From an uncultured Bacteroides sp. (GTDB lineage: Bacteria > Bacteroidota > Bacteroidia > Cytophagales > Cyclobacteriaceae): a stretch of 64,000 nucleotides of DNA. The translations under genes and the position numbers were made by a program. The stretch spans positions 1-64,000 of the forward strand of contig CABHOV010000095.1 in assembly GCA_902168185.1 (NCBI GenBank), in the 5' to 3' direction. The notes under the pieces were generated by a model that saw only the letters and a program-made list of their open reading frames with translations, searched no databases and was not told where the DNA came from. This document shows, piece after piece, positions 53,453-63,308 of the stretch (within the stretch, counting starts at the first letter, position 1; each line of letters begins with the position of its first letter).

Positions 53453-54214
53453 ATGCGCATTTACAACCGGTATATCTTTGCTGTCATCCTGTTCTTTCTG
53501 GTGACACTTTCATGTTTTTCGCAAACCGTAGAAAAACATGTCCATTCACGCGAACAGCTATGGTTCGGCTATTTCAATCAAACGCGGCTCAGTAATAAGT
53601 TTGGAGTTTGGCTGGACGTTCATTACAGGCAAACCGGCAATTTTGTTGAGCGCCCATTTCAATTTATTTTCCGGCCTGCCGTAACATATTTCATTAAAGA
53701 CAATCTCCGGTTCAATGTCGGTTATGCACTTGTTGAACATTTCCCTGCCAAAGGATTGGAAACAACTCGTCCTGAACATCGCGCGTGGCAACAGATCTGG
53801 TGGAATCAAAAGTATAGCGGACTCACTACGTTGCAGTGGTTAAGACTCGAAGAGAGGTTCAACCGGAAAATTGCAAATGATGTTTTGTTGGATGACTATA
53901 ATTTCAATTATAGGCTGCGCTATAATATGTCGTTCTTTATTCCACTCAAAGGGAAAGAGATTGTAGCCAACACACCGTTTGTTGCTGTTATGAACGAAGT
54001 GTTTCTTAACTTCGGAGGGAAGATCGTCTATAATACATTTGATCAGAATCGATTCTTTGCCGGATTTGGATATCAGTTTTCAAAACATCTGAACGGCCAG
54101 TTAGGATACATGAATATATACCAGCAGGAGGCTACCGGCAATAACTATATGGTGACGCATGCCATCCGGCTTTTCTTCTTTCACACACTTGATCTGCGAA
54201 AAGCAAAAGAATAA
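53453..54214 (+). CDS. DUF2490-family outer-membrane protein
   Basis: A 253-residue protein with a signal peptide (FAVILFFLVTLSCFSQ). The rest is a beta-barrel with alternating aromatic strands (SREQLWFGYFNQTRLSNKFG, RYNMSFFIPLKGKE and MNIYQQEATGNNYMVTHAIR). DUF2490 is a predicted outer-membrane barrel of unknown role, common beside metal or redox genes in Bacteroidota. It is placed between the ChrB-AraC gene and chrA. Confidence 0.88.
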   Translation: MRIYNRYIFAVILFFLVTLSCFSQTVEKHVHSREQLWFGYFNQTRLSNKFGVWLDVHYRQTGNFVERPFQFIFRPAVTYFIKDNLRFNVGYALVEHFPAKGLETTRPEHRAWQQIWWNQKYSGLTTLQWLRLEERFNRKIANDVLLDDYNFNYRLRYNMSFFIPLKGKEIVANTPFVAVMNEVFLNFGGKIVYNTFDQNRFFAGFGYQFSKHLNGQLGYMNIYQQEATGNNYMVTHAIRLFFFHTLDLRKAKE

Positions 54215-54237
54215 TTACGACAGAATATAGCTACACT

Positions 54238-55383
54238 ATGTCATCGGAAAAATATACTTTAAATAACCTTATACTTTACTTTTTAAAGCTAGGTACATGG
54301 GGCTTCGGTGGGCCGGTGGCGCTTGTAGGGTATATGCATCGCGACCTGGTTGAAAACAAAAAATGGATCACTGAAGAAGACTATAAAGAAGGACTTGCTC
54401 TTGCACAGCTTGCACCAGGTCCTCTCGCAGCACAACTTGCAATTTATATAGGGTACGTCCATTACCGCATCCTGGGTGCAACACTAGCGGGTATAGCCTT
54501 CGTTATTCCTTCATTTTTAATGGTACTCGGCATAGGCTATGCCTATACTTTGCTGGGCGGCCTTCCCTGGATGCAAGCTATATTTTACGGAGTAGGCGCA
54601 TCGGTTATTGGCATCATTACTCTATCCAGTTACAAGCTTACACTGAAAAGCATTGGGAAAGACTATTTGTTATGGACCATATTTATAGTGCTTGCTGTCA
54701 CAACCTTCGTTACTGAAGAGGAAAATATAGTCTTGATCCTGGCAGCTGGTGTATTGGTTTGGTTTGTGAAGGCGCCACCTAATTTTGCCAAGACACCCAC
54801 ATTGTTCACACTTCCGATATTATTGCAAGCAGCACCGGCTATATCGCAATCAACGAAATTATACCAGATCGCCTGGTTCTTTACCAAAGCCGGTGCGTTT
54901 GTATTTGGCAGCGGACTCGCCATTGTTCCATTCCTGTATGGTGGTGTGGTAAAAGAATATCAGTGGCTAAATGAACAACAATTTGTAGATGCCGTGGCAG
55001 TCGCAATGATTACACCGGGGCCTGTTGTAATCACCGTAGGTTTCATCGGATATTTAGTTGCAGGAGTTCCCGGTGCATGTGTAGCAGCGCTTGCTACATT
55101 TCTACCCTGTTACTTATTTACTATACTTCCTGCTCCCTATTTTAAAAAATATGGAAAGCATCCTGCTATAAAAGCCGCGGTTGATGGTGTTACCGCAGCT
55201 GCCATTGGAGCAATCGCTGGCGCTGTATTGGTATTGGGAAAAAGAACACTTACAGATATACCATCCGTTGTGATTATGCTATGCACCGTTGTTATTTTGT
55301 TTAAATTTAAAAAAATACAAGAGCCGCTTATCATTGCAGCGGCCGCCTGTATAGGTCTGATCTTAAAAACAATCTTGATATGA
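54238..55383 (+). CDS. chrA: Chromate transporter ChrA
   Basis: A 381-residue bidomain CHR-family protein with about 10-12 membrane helices. LGTWGFGGPVALVGYMHRDL and LAQLAPGPLAAQLAIYIGYV mark the first half, FTKAGAFVFGSGLAIVPFLY and VAMITPGPVVITVGFIGYLV the second. It exports chromate by proton-driven antiport. It overlaps the SOD gene by four bases and lies in the same run as the ChrB-AraC regulator. Confidence 0.95.
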   Translation: MSSEKYTLNNLILYFLKLGTWGFGGPVALVGYMHRDLVENKKWITEEDYKEGLALAQLAPGPLAAQLAIYIGYVHYRILGATLAGIAFVIPSFLMVLGIGYAYTLLGGLPWMQAIFYGVGASVIGIITLSSYKLTLKSIGKDYLLWTIFIVLAVTTFVTEEENIVLILAAGVLVWFVKAPPNFAKTPTLFTLPILLQAAPAISQSTKLYQIAWFFTKAGAFVFGSGLAIVPFLYGGVVKEYQWLNEQQFVDAVAVAMITPGPVVITVGFIGYLVAGVPGACVAALATFLPCYLFTILPAPYFKKYGKHPAIKAAVDGVTAAAIGAIAGAVLVLGKRTLTDIPSVVIMLCTVVILFKFKKIQEPLIIAAAACIGLILKTILI

Positions 55384-56102
55384 ACCGAAAAGATTTTATA
55401 AAGAATTCTATGATCCTCAGTGGTGCTACGTTGCTGCCTCCGAACAACGCATTTACTGCTGGGCTGCAACAAAGTGGCATGGATAAACTTACCGATGAGA
55501 ATGGAAACTTTGCCTTACAGCCATTGCCATATGCAGAAAATTTTCTGGAGCCAAACATGGATCAGGAAACGGTTCATCTGCATTACACTTTTCATCATGG
55601 CGATGCTGTGAAGGCTGCGAACAAAGATCTGCAGATGATTCAAAAAGCATTGGATGAAAATAGTATAGAGACTGTTGATTACTGGACAAAGAAATTATCC
55701 TATCATCTTTCATCGCATATACTTCACACTATTTTCTGGACGAACCTTTCAAACAAGAAAAGCGATCCGAAGGGGGCGTTACTCAAACAGATTGAAAAAG
55801 ATTTCGGGAGCTACGACAAATTCAAAGTGTTGATTGCAAAAACATCCAAAGGTGTTGATGGAAACGGTTGGGGAATTCTTGGTTATCATCCAGCCACACG
55901 AAAGTTAACCGTAATGCAATGTGAGAATCATGAAAAGCTCACACAATGGGGAGTGATCCCAGTGCTGGTTATCGATGTTTGGGAGCACTCATATTATTTA
56001 AAGTATCGTAACAGACGCGCGGAGTTTGTCGATAACCTGTTCAGTGTTTTGAACTGGGACAATGTAGCCGCTCGTTTTGAACTGGCTCAAAAAATTGGTT
56101 AG
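55380..56102 (+). CDS. Iron/manganese superoxide dismutase, atypical active site
   Basis: A 240-residue protein with an N-terminal segment of about 45 residues that looks like an export signal (MNRKDFIKNSMILSGATLLP). Metal ligands are present: His68 (VHLHYTFHH), a His in HILHTIFWTNL, and DVWEHSYYLKYRNR with Asp and His. The usual gateway Tyr34 aligns with Ala76 and the second-sphere Gln146 with His184. It ends the chromate run, overlapping chrA. Confidence 0.88.
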   Translation: MNRKDFIKNSMILSGATLLPPNNAFTAGLQQSGMDKLTDENGNFALQPLPYAENFLEPNMDQETVHLHYTFHHGDAVKAANKDLQMIQKALDENSIETVDYWTKKLSYHLSSHILHTIFWTNLSNKKSDPKGALLKQIEKDFGSYDKFKVLIAKTSKGVDGNGWGILGYHPATRKLTVMQCENHEKLTQWGVIPVLVIDVWEHSYYLKYRNRRAEFVDNLFSVLNWDNVAARFELAQKIG

Positions 56103-56409
56103 TAGTATACCCAAACCGGGTATACTTATTGTAAATATATATGGACTAACATATATACCAATACCTTATAAATCCGGTATAAAAAATTCAAATTGATTAC
56201 TCCCAAAATATTTTTATACCCCGTTTATGTGATTAAACTAAAGCTATAGCATCGGGTAATTATCATCGTTCAACTCATTTTTATGATGTAACAACAACTT
56301 TCATGTCGTTGGACGGAAATAAACGTAAGGTCATCTGAAACATGCTTTCAAGGTATATATACCTGTAAACTATTTGGTATATTGTTCTGTAACCAAAACC
56401 GTTTACGTT
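56103..56409. promoter_or_regulatory. Terminator and palindrome before the metalloprotease
   Basis: AGTATACCC (56104-56112) and GGGTATACT (56118-56126) end the SOD transcript. A 14-bp palindrome, AGGTATATATACCT, lies at 56351-56364, 46 bp before the metalloprotease start, and may be a regulator site. No gene seen. Confidence 0.55.
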
Positions 56410-59367
56410 ATGAAGAAAAATTTACTGCTCCTGGCAGTCATGATCATGACTGCTACACTGGGTTTTACCCAAAATCGTCCAGACTACTGGACTAGAAAAT
56501 CTGTAGAACCTCCGATTGAAAATCAACTAGCACAAGGTCGTTCAAAGCCTTCTGCCTATCAGATATTCGATCTGGATCTTTCCGGATTGCAAAAAGAAAT
56601 AAGTAAAGCGCCTGTGCGGGGATTACCCTCCACAAATGCCGAGCTTATCGTCAGCTTCCCAGACCCTGATGGAAACATAGGTCGCTTCCGTGTAACCGAA
56701 GCTTCGGTTCTGCATCCTGATCTGGCAGCAAAGTATCCGGGTATAAAATCATATGCTGGCCAAGGCATTGATGATCCTACGGCTACTATACGCTTCAGCG
56801 TTTCTAACCAGCAGGGGTTTCATGGTATGGTGTTCTCCAGTAAGAGTCACACATACTATATAGATCCGTTCTCAACCGATAAGAAAAGTTATTCAGTCTA
56901 TAACCGTGAAAATTTATCAGCGCGTGACATGGATTTCGAATGTCTTACCGATGGAGCATCGCGGTCAGCGGAAGGAGCACGAAGTGCTGCGAATGCCCGC
57001 ACCAATGACAAGAAGTTACGGAAATACAGGCTTGCTCTTTCATGTACAGCAGAGTATGGAAATCTCTTTGCAGGCTCATCCGGTACGGACGCACAGAAGA
57101 AAGCAAATATTCTTGCACAGATGAACGTAACCATGACGCGCGTGAATGGTGTATATGAACATGATCTCGCCGTTACCATGGAGATCGTTCCTAACAATGA
57201 TCTTATTATATACTACGGAAGTGCATCTTCAGATCCTTGGGCAAGTGAGTGGAATACAAAAACACAACAGGTAATAGACGCTGCTATAGGAAATGCCAAT
57301 TACGACATCGGGCATAATTTCAATACTACTGGCGGAGGAAATGCCGGATGTATAGGTTGCGTATGTACCACAGGCAGCAAAGGCAGTGGCTATACAGGCC
57401 GGTCTAATCCTACCGGAGATGCTTTTGATATAGATTATGTAGCGCATGAAATGGGACATCAGTTCGGAGGCTATCATACACAAAGTAATTCTTCCTGCAG
57501 AAGCGGAAGCGGAACTACTGAAGTAGAACCTGGCAGCGGAAGTACCATCATGGGATATGCAGGTATATGTGCTGCTAATGTTCAAAGCAACAGCGATGCT
57601 TATTTTCATTATGTAAACATTCGTGATATTTCTGCTAACGTTCAGAGTGGCGCAAGCTCCGGTTGTGCGCAGGTTGTTAACCTTGTCAACAATCCTCCGA
57701 CTGCCAATGCTGGTGCAGACTATATTATACCAAAGTCGACAGCGTTTGTTTTAAAAGGGCAAGGCTCCGATCCGGATGGTGATGCACTGACCTATACATG
57801 GGAACAGAACGATGCAGGAAATCCAAATTCAAACTCGGCTCCTACCACTACACGAACCGTTGGCCCAATGTTTCGGTCTCGCGTAGGTACCTCTTCACCG
57901 AATCGTTACTTCCCACAAATCAGCGATGTAGTTGCGAACAATCTGGCACCTACCTGGGAAGTTATACCATCCGTAGCACGCACGTTGAATTTCGCATTGA
58001 CCGTACGCGATAACAAAGCTGGTGGCGGACAAACGTCAGACGATTTGATGGTCGTGACTGTAAATGGCACTGCAGGTCCTTTTGTAGTTACGGCACCGAA
58101 TACAGCCATTACATGGAGCGTTGGATCGAGCCAAACGGTAACGTGGAATGTAGCGAGTACAAGTGCATCGCCTATAAATTGTGCGAATGTAAATATACTC
58201 TTATCTACCGATGGCGGATTTACATACCCTATAACATTGTTGGCAAACACTCCGAATGACGGAACACAGGCCATCACTGTTCCAAATAACGCAAGCACTA
58301 CGGCACGCGTTAAAGTGGAAGCTGTAGGAAATATATTTTATGATATATCGAATGTAAACTTTACTATATCTACCGGTACCGCTACGTGTACAGCAACAGT
58401 GCCTACGGGATTGGCAGCATCTGCGATCACAACCACCGGAGCAACACTTGCCTGGACTAGTGTAGCGAATGCTACATACGATGTTCAATACCGCGCTACC
58501 GGAACTACTACGTGGACAACGGTTGCTGTAAGCAGTGCATCGACTTCCTTAACCGGACTAACAGCCGGCACTCAATATGAAGCACAAGTAAGAAGTAAAT
58601 GTACCAGTACTACCTCTGCATATAGTGCATCGGTAAACTTTACTACGTCTACTACATCGGTAACATATTGCGCTTCCAAAGGCAATAATATTACCGATGA
58701 ATATATAGGCCGTGTACAACTGGGTACAATCAATAATAGTACAGGGGCAAATGCCGGATACGGAAACTTCACTGCGATCTCGACAAACCTTACGGTTGGT
58801 TCTTCCAATACAATTACGGTAACACCAACCTGGACCAGCACCATCTATAGTGAAGGATATGCAGCATGGATTGACTATAATAAAGATGGAGACTTTGCTG
58901 ATACCGGTGAGCTTATCTGGTCACGTACAGCTACCACTACCACACCGGTGAGCGGTACATTTACAGTGCCCGCTGCTGCTTCCTTAGGATCTACACGCTT
59001 GCGTGTATCCATGAAGTATAACGGTGTGCCTACCTCTTGCGAAACGTTTACGTATGGTGAAGTGGAAGACTATAGTGTAAATATTACTACGGGAAGTACA
59101 TCAAAAACTGAGCGTGGTGAAGTTACAACCTGGTCAAACACTGGAAGAGTAGTATATCCAAATCCTGTGAAAGATTACCTTGTACTAAAATTAGCGGAAG
59201 GCACTTCCATTCAATCGCTGAAAGTATCAACGTTAAATGGTGCTACGCTTCAGGCTACCGAGAAGTATGAAGATCAGCTTAATGTTTCCGGACTTCCATC
59301 CGGTATGTATATACTTTCTATTAAGACCGATAAAGGATTGATCCGTGAAAAATTCGTGAAAGAGTAA
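56410..59367 (+). CDS. Secreted reprolysin-type metalloprotease with T9SS sorting tail
   Basis: A 985-residue protein from ATG at 56410 (MKKNLLLLAVMIMTATLGFT, signal peptide). A propeptide precedes the catalytic domain with HEMGHQFGGYHT (about residues 345-356, zinc His and Glu present). Then come a PKD/Ig-like segment (about 428-470), an FN3 domain (about 665-735), a GEVED domain (about 760-893, AWIDYNKDGDFADTGELIWS) and a T9SS type A C-terminal signal (about 910-985, VYPNPVKDYLVLKL, SGLPSGMYILSIKT). It is secreted by the type IX system and degrades proteins. Confidence 0.94.
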   Translation: MKKNLLLLAVMIMTATLGFTQNRPDYWTRKSVEPPIENQLAQGRSKPSAYQIFDLDLSGLQKEISKAPVRGLPSTNAELIVSFPDPDGNIGRFRVTEASVLHPDLAAKYPGIKSYAGQGIDDPTATIRFSVSNQQGFHGMVFSSKSHTYYIDPFSTDKKSYSVYNRENLSARDMDFECLTDGASRSAEGARSAANARTNDKKLRKYRLALSCTAEYGNLFAGSSGTDAQKKANILAQMNVTMTRVNGVYEHDLAVTMEIVPNNDLIIYYGSASSDPWASEWNTKTQQVIDAAIGNANYDIGHNFNTTGGGNAGCIGCVCTTGSKGSGYTGRSNPTGDAFDIDYVAHEMGHQFGGYHTQSNSSCRSGSGTTEVEPGSGSTIMGYAGICAANVQSNSDAYFHYVNIRDISANVQSGASSGCAQVVNLVNNPPTANAGADYIIPKSTAFVLKGQGSDPDGDALTYTWEQNDAGNPNSNSAPTTTRTVGPMFRSRVGTSSPNRYFPQISDVVANNLAPTWEVIPSVARTLNFALTVRDNKAGGGQTSDDLMVVTVNGTAGPFVVTAPNTAITWSVGSSQTVTWNVASTSASPINCANVNILLSTDGGFTYPITLLANTPNDGTQAITVPNNASTTARVKVEAVGNIFYDISNVNFTISTGTATCTATVPTGLAASAITTTGATLAWTSVANATYDVQYRATGTTTWTTVAVSSASTSLTGLTAGTQYEAQVRSKCTSTTSAYSASVNFTTSTTSVTYCASKGNNITDEYIGRVQLGTINNSTGANAGYGNFTAISTNLTVGSSNTITVTPTWTSTIYSEGYAAWIDYNKDGDFADTGELIWSRTATTTTPVSGTFTVPAAASLGSTRLRVSMKYNGVPTSCETFTYGEVEDYSVNITTGSTSKTERGEVTTWSNTGRVVYPNPVKDYLVLKLAEGTSIQSLKVSTLNGATLQATEKYEDQLNVSGLPSGMYILSIKTDKGLIREKFVKE

Positions 59368-59403
59368 CTCTACTTTTTAAGGTAGTTATACTTTATTTTA
59401 AAT

Positions 59404-59463
59404 GCCTCCTGGTCTGCAGGCTGTTATAGTTTAGAAGCTATAACCGTTGAAAGGCCGGGAGGC
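59404..59463 (+). terminator. Terminator after the metalloprotease
   Basis: GCCTCCTGG and CCGGGAGGC close a large hairpin with an inner GTTATAG/CTATAAC stem, followed by TTTTTAT. The cruciform-like form is notable. Confidence 0.82.
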
Positions 59464-59500
59464 TTTTTATTTCTGGTACTTTGTTTGATATATTGAACCC

Positions 59501-59947
59501 ATGATACGCATGATCCATATTCTTATTCTCTGTAGTCTGATGCTGGGATGTCTGGGTGTACGCTCCCAGGTTCCTGATGCCATTCGCAAAATTGAGTATA
59601 CCACACTTACACGTGGTTATCAGAAACATGTTGTTATATCACCGGATAGCATCACCACGAAAGTAGAGGGTCGGGGAGAAGATCAATCACAAAAGCGAGC
59701 GCTTACCAAAGGAGAATGGAGCATGCTGATCGATTGCCTAAAAAATGTAAAACTCGCAGAGGTACCCGATTTGAAATCGCCCTCTATGAAAAGAGCATAC
59801 GATGGTGCACTTCACTCCACGTTAACACTTACTACTAAAGATGAAAAAGTACTGTCGCATTCTTTCGATAATGAAGATGCAAATGAAAAGTTACTGCCGT
59901 TGATGAAGGGCGTTAAGAAGCTCGAAGGGGAGGGTGATAAAGAGTAG
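59501..59947 (+). CDS. Small secreted or lipid-anchored protein
   Basis: A 148-residue protein with an N-terminal signal (MIHILILCSLMLGCLGVRSQ). The LGC could be a lipobox. The mature part is a small alpha+beta domain (RKIEYTTLTRGYQKHVVISP, LTTKDEKVLSHSFDNEDANE). Family not recognised. It is between two terminators. Confidence 0.72.
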   Translation: MIRMIHILILCSLMLGCLGVRSQVPDAIRKIEYTTLTRGYQKHVVISPDSITTKVEGRGEDQSQKRALTKGEWSMLIDCLKNVKLAEVPDLKSPSMKRAYDGALHSTLTLTTKDEKVLSHSFDNEDANEKLLPLMKGVKKLEGEGDKE

Positions 59948-60032
59948 TAATTTTTTTATTAGTAAATAATTCAAGTTGTGCTGTGCGCCAAAGCATGAGT
60001 ATATCGATGAAGATTTCCTTTGGCGCATTAGA

Positions 60033-60082
60033 TAAAACATAAAGGCTATCATTCGCTGGCGAGTGATAGCCTTTATGTTTTA
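60033..60082. terminator. Long bidirectional terminator hairpin
   Basis: The arms from about 60033 and to 60082 pair over more than 20 bp (AAAACATAAAGGCTATCA and its complement) with one mismatch. It is placed between convergent genes. Confidence 0.9.
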
Positions 60083-60130
60083 TAGAGATTCAAAAGTAAG
60101 TAAGATAAAGAGACCCACTATAACACATGC

Positions 60131-62353
60131 CTATTCAACATATATCTCCACTACCTTGTCTTTATACTTTTCATATATACCTTTTGCTGCATCTATAGAA
60201 TTACCTACAGGCTCCGATTGATATTGGTTGTTTAATGTGTTCACCCATTTCCACTCCCATTCTTTTATTCTCTCTTCAAATGCGACAAGGTCTGCTTTCT
60301 TTCCTTGCTTCATGCTTTGAGATGTATATTCGAAGAATTGTTCCCAGCGGGGTCTATAAAATCCTTTTAGCAACCCTGACCACTGGCGATTTGAATACTC
60401 GTGCAGTTCGCTGTTCTTATCGCCCCATAGCGTTACTTGATCGCGCGCATTGAATTCATATATATTCTTTTCTTCCGGAGTGACGCCCCAACGCTGTGCA
60501 TCGGTTACCCACTTACCAAAAAGAAATTCCTGGCGCGTGGCCAGCAAAGCATCCATATCATCAATAAGCTCCAGGAATTCTATACTATATTTCTCAAATG
60601 CGGCTTTATCTTTCTTCTGATACGCAAGCGCTATCTTCTGTTGTAAGGGTGAAGCATAGTTTGCCAACACTTGTCGCGTTACATCGATCAGGTCATATTG
60701 AAAGGCTCCACTATTACTAAACGAATCTGCAACATGGATAAATAACTCCCAACCCTTTACCAACTCGCGGGCATCGTAATCAAGTTTAGTCAACACCCGG
60801 TGACCTTTTACATCGAACGTTGGTCGCGCTACAATAATGGATTCAGGCCCGCCTTCACCAAGCCCTCCACTATATACTGTATTCTTCAGGTAGTCCCATG
60901 CTTTTACAACGGATGCGTTATCGGCTCCATAACGTCTGTGCGCATAATCCTTAAGCCAGACATCTACATTGATTGGTGTATCCTGCCATACATTTTCCAA
61001 CATCAACTCAAACAGCGCAGGATTTTGTTCATTGCCTTCAGGGGTTAATCCTATACCTGTTAGTTTCCCTGCCTTCGGATCATGCAATGCAGCAGACGGA
61101 TCTTCCGCTACATTTGACATCCTGCCAAACATACTTACGTTGCCTCCAAAATTCTGAAGCATATTCCAGATCCACGGTTTGCCATAGTATGCATCATTGG
61201 TTTTCCATACCGGGTGACTTTCACTATATAGATCAAGAACGATCATGTGATCATCGGGCACTGCAGCAAACAATGCCTGCATTTGCACAGGCTTCCAAAA
61301 ATCTGAATTATAGTGGAACATCCATCCTTGCATTACCCAAACAGCTTTCGGATCGGTGTTCGCCATCGAGCGAAACACTTTACCACTGATCTTACTCAGA
61401 AACGTAGAGTCATTCGTTGGGGGGACATTTTCATTAAAGGTATCTGCAGAGTAGAAATGATCTGTACCGTATTCTTTTGTTTGTGTCTCCAGGAAGAGTG
61501 CTCCTATTTTTTCGAATAGCGAATCTTCAGCGTCCAGTATATATACATCGTTGAAGCCAGCGCCCCAGTTTGTCTTCTTTACTTTCGCATTGGGAAACTT
61601 CTCTATAAATGAAGGAGGCACGTGTCCTGTAAATGCAGGTAAAACAGTTGTCATGCCGAATGACCTTTCCTGCGCCAGTATTTTTTTCTGAAGGTCTTTA
61701 TGTGTGTCCATCCAATGTTGTGGCAACGGCCCGCCCCAGCCATCTATATTTCCCATCCACAACCAGGAAAAATACGCAGGACCGCTGAAGAAAGCATCCA
61801 ACGCTTTATCCGTAAAACCGAGTGTATGGTATACATCGCGCCAAATCGCTTCTTCCCCTGTAAGCGCAAGGGGCATATTTATACCATTCAGTGCCATCCA
61901 GTCAATCTCCTGCTGCCAGCGTTCCCAGTCCCACCATGCCATGGTATAGTTGAACGTACAGTAATTCAGATAATAGCGATATTTATAGGGAGACGTTTTA
62001 CGAATCTTGCTCTCTACCACGGGTAGAGGTTCCGTGAGGTGAGCTTGCATGTTATTCCAGGATATATCCTGGTGACAATAATACTTGAGGTAATAATTAA
62101 GTGCGGAAGCAACGGATATACCATTGTTACCACGGAGGATGATCTTATCATCTTTACTTTCCAGCTCAAAGACATCCTTTCCATTGTCCTGTTGGATATA
62201 CTCAATCGTGAAGGCATCCGCTTTGTCATTTACAATTCGTTTGACAAGCGCGGTCGCAGCGTCATCTTCTTTCTGTTCTTTTTTTTCAGGAGTACATCCG
62301 GCAAGCAAGGCAATGCAGATACCGGTATACAAAATCGATTTGAATGTATTCAT
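60131..62353 (-). CDS. Alpha-N-acetylglucosaminidase (GH89) lipoprotein
   Basis: A 740-residue protein with a lipobox (ALLAGCTPEKKEQ). YRYYLNYCTFNYTMAWWDWE, DWMALNGINMPLALTGEEAI and HFYSADTFNENVPP are NAGLU-family motifs, and GLTPEGNEQNPALFELMLEN holds a conserved acidic residue. GH89 enzymes remove terminal alpha-N-acetylglucosamine from glycans such as heparan-like chains or mucins. It is likely on the outer membrane or periplasm. No partner glycosidases are adjacent. Confidence 0.93.
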   Translation of the reverse strand: MNTFKSILYTGICIALLAGCTPEKKEQKEDDAATALVKRIVNDKADAFTIEYIQQDNGKDVFELESKDDKIILRGNNGISVASALNYYLKYYCHQDISWNNMQAHLTEPLPVVESKIRKTSPYKYRYYLNYCTFNYTMAWWDWERWQQEIDWMALNGINMPLALTGEEAIWRDVYHTLGFTDKALDAFFSGPAYFSWLWMGNIDGWGGPLPQHWMDTHKDLQKKILAQERSFGMTTVLPAFTGHVPPSFIEKFPNAKVKKTNWGAGFNDVYILDAEDSLFEKIGALFLETQTKEYGTDHFYSADTFNENVPPTNDSTFLSKISGKVFRSMANTDPKAVWVMQGWMFHYNSDFWKPVQMQALFAAVPDDHMIVLDLYSESHPVWKTNDAYYGKPWIWNMLQNFGGNVSMFGRMSNVAEDPSAALHDPKAGKLTGIGLTPEGNEQNPALFELMLENVWQDTPINVDVWLKDYAHRRYGADNASVVKAWDYLKNTVYSGGLGEGGPESIIVARPTFDVKGHRVLTKLDYDARELVKGWELFIHVADSFSNSGAFQYDLIDVTRQVLANYASPLQQKIALAYQKKDKAAFEKYSIEFLELIDDMDALLATRQEFLFGKWVTDAQRWGVTPEEKNIYEFNARDQVTLWGDKNSELHEYSNRQWSGLLKGFYRPRWEQFFEYTSQSMKQGKKADLVAFEERIKEWEWKWVNTLNNQYQSEPVGNSIDAAKGIYEKYKDKVVEIYVE

Positions 62354-62463
62354 AGAGCGAAAGCGGGTTAGTATTCTTCTTCGGGTGTTACTACAGGTAA
62401 GTGATGCTTTACCACTACAGGAAGCTATAAATTATGCCGTTATAATGATGGAGGTAAAAAAAC

Positions 62464-62492
62464 AAAAGGCGAAGAGAATCTCCTCGCCTTTT
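62464..62492 (-). terminator. Terminator of the ABC importer genes
   Basis: AAAAGGCGA and TCGCCTTTT with an inner GAGAATCTC. Read on the minus strand it ends in a T-run after the ATPase stop codon. Confidence 0.88.
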
Positions 62493-62510
62493 TCGAAATA
62501 TACTTGACTA

Positions 62511-63308
62511 CTAAATCTTGTGTTTGATCTGGGATACCAGCGTCTGGAAGGCCTGATTCTCGCGAATGTTCGGATTCCAGGCGAGTCCTAATTCGATCAG
62601 GTCCAAGGTCTCGGTAATAGTTGCACCTTCCTTATCTTTTTCACGCGCCAGAATGAACGCGGTATCAGATATAGCCAATGAGTTTTCTACATCGTGACTA
62701 ATGATCACCAAAGTATTCAATTCATGGAGAGTCGAAATGCCCAACAATAATTCCATTACGCGATCGATCATCAAGGCATCAAGTCCCGAGAAAGGTTCAT
62801 CCAACAAAATAAAGCGGTTGCCCGTGAGCACTTGTTGTATGATACTGGCGCGTTGTCGTTGCCCTCCGGAAAGTTGCATCGGATACTTTTTAAGATGCTC
62901 CACAAGGTCGAATTTCTCAGCGTATTCATTTATCAATGCATCCTTCTCTTTGTCGTTTTGCGTGTTGCTCGCGTGCTTCATAGCCAGGCGCAAGTTGTCA
63001 TGCACGGTACGGTGATTGAAGAGTATATAGTTTTGCGCTACGATACCGACTTCACCTGCTACCACGGGGTGTTGATCTAACCCTACCTTTACGGTGCCCG
63101 AACCAGGTTGTATAAGGCCCGCGAGGATCTTAAACAATTGTGTTTTACCTATACCGCTCCGGCCAATCAGTGATATAACTTGTCCTTGATTTACATCGGG
63201 CCGAACTATATTGTGGATACGAAAATTTATATCCCGCAAAATCTGTTTATCGTACGACAGATTTACGCCCTGCACTTCGATCAATAATTCATTCTTGGTA
63301 TACTTCAT
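62511..63308 (-). CDS. ABC transporter ATPase, NitT/TauT type
   Basis: A 265-residue ATPase. Walker A is GRSGIGKTQLF, the Q-loop QNYILFNHRT, the signature LSGGQRQRASI, and Walker B FILLDEPFSGLD. It belongs to the nitrate/sulfonate/taurine importer group. Its start overlaps the permease stop by four bases. The substrate cannot be set without the binding protein. Confidence 0.92.
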   Translation of the reverse strand: MKYTKNELLIEVQGVNLSYDKQILRDINFRIHNIVRPDVNQGQVISLIGRSGIGKTQLFKILAGLIQPGSGTVKVGLDQHPVVAGEVGIVAQNYILFNHRTVHDNLRLAMKHASNTQNDKEKDALINEYAEKFDLVEHLKKYPMQLSGGQRQRASIIQQVLTGNRFILLDEPFSGLDALMIDRVMELLLGISTLHELNTLVIISHDVENSLAISDTAFILAREKDKEGATITETLDLIELGLAWNPNIRENQAFQTLVSQIKHKI

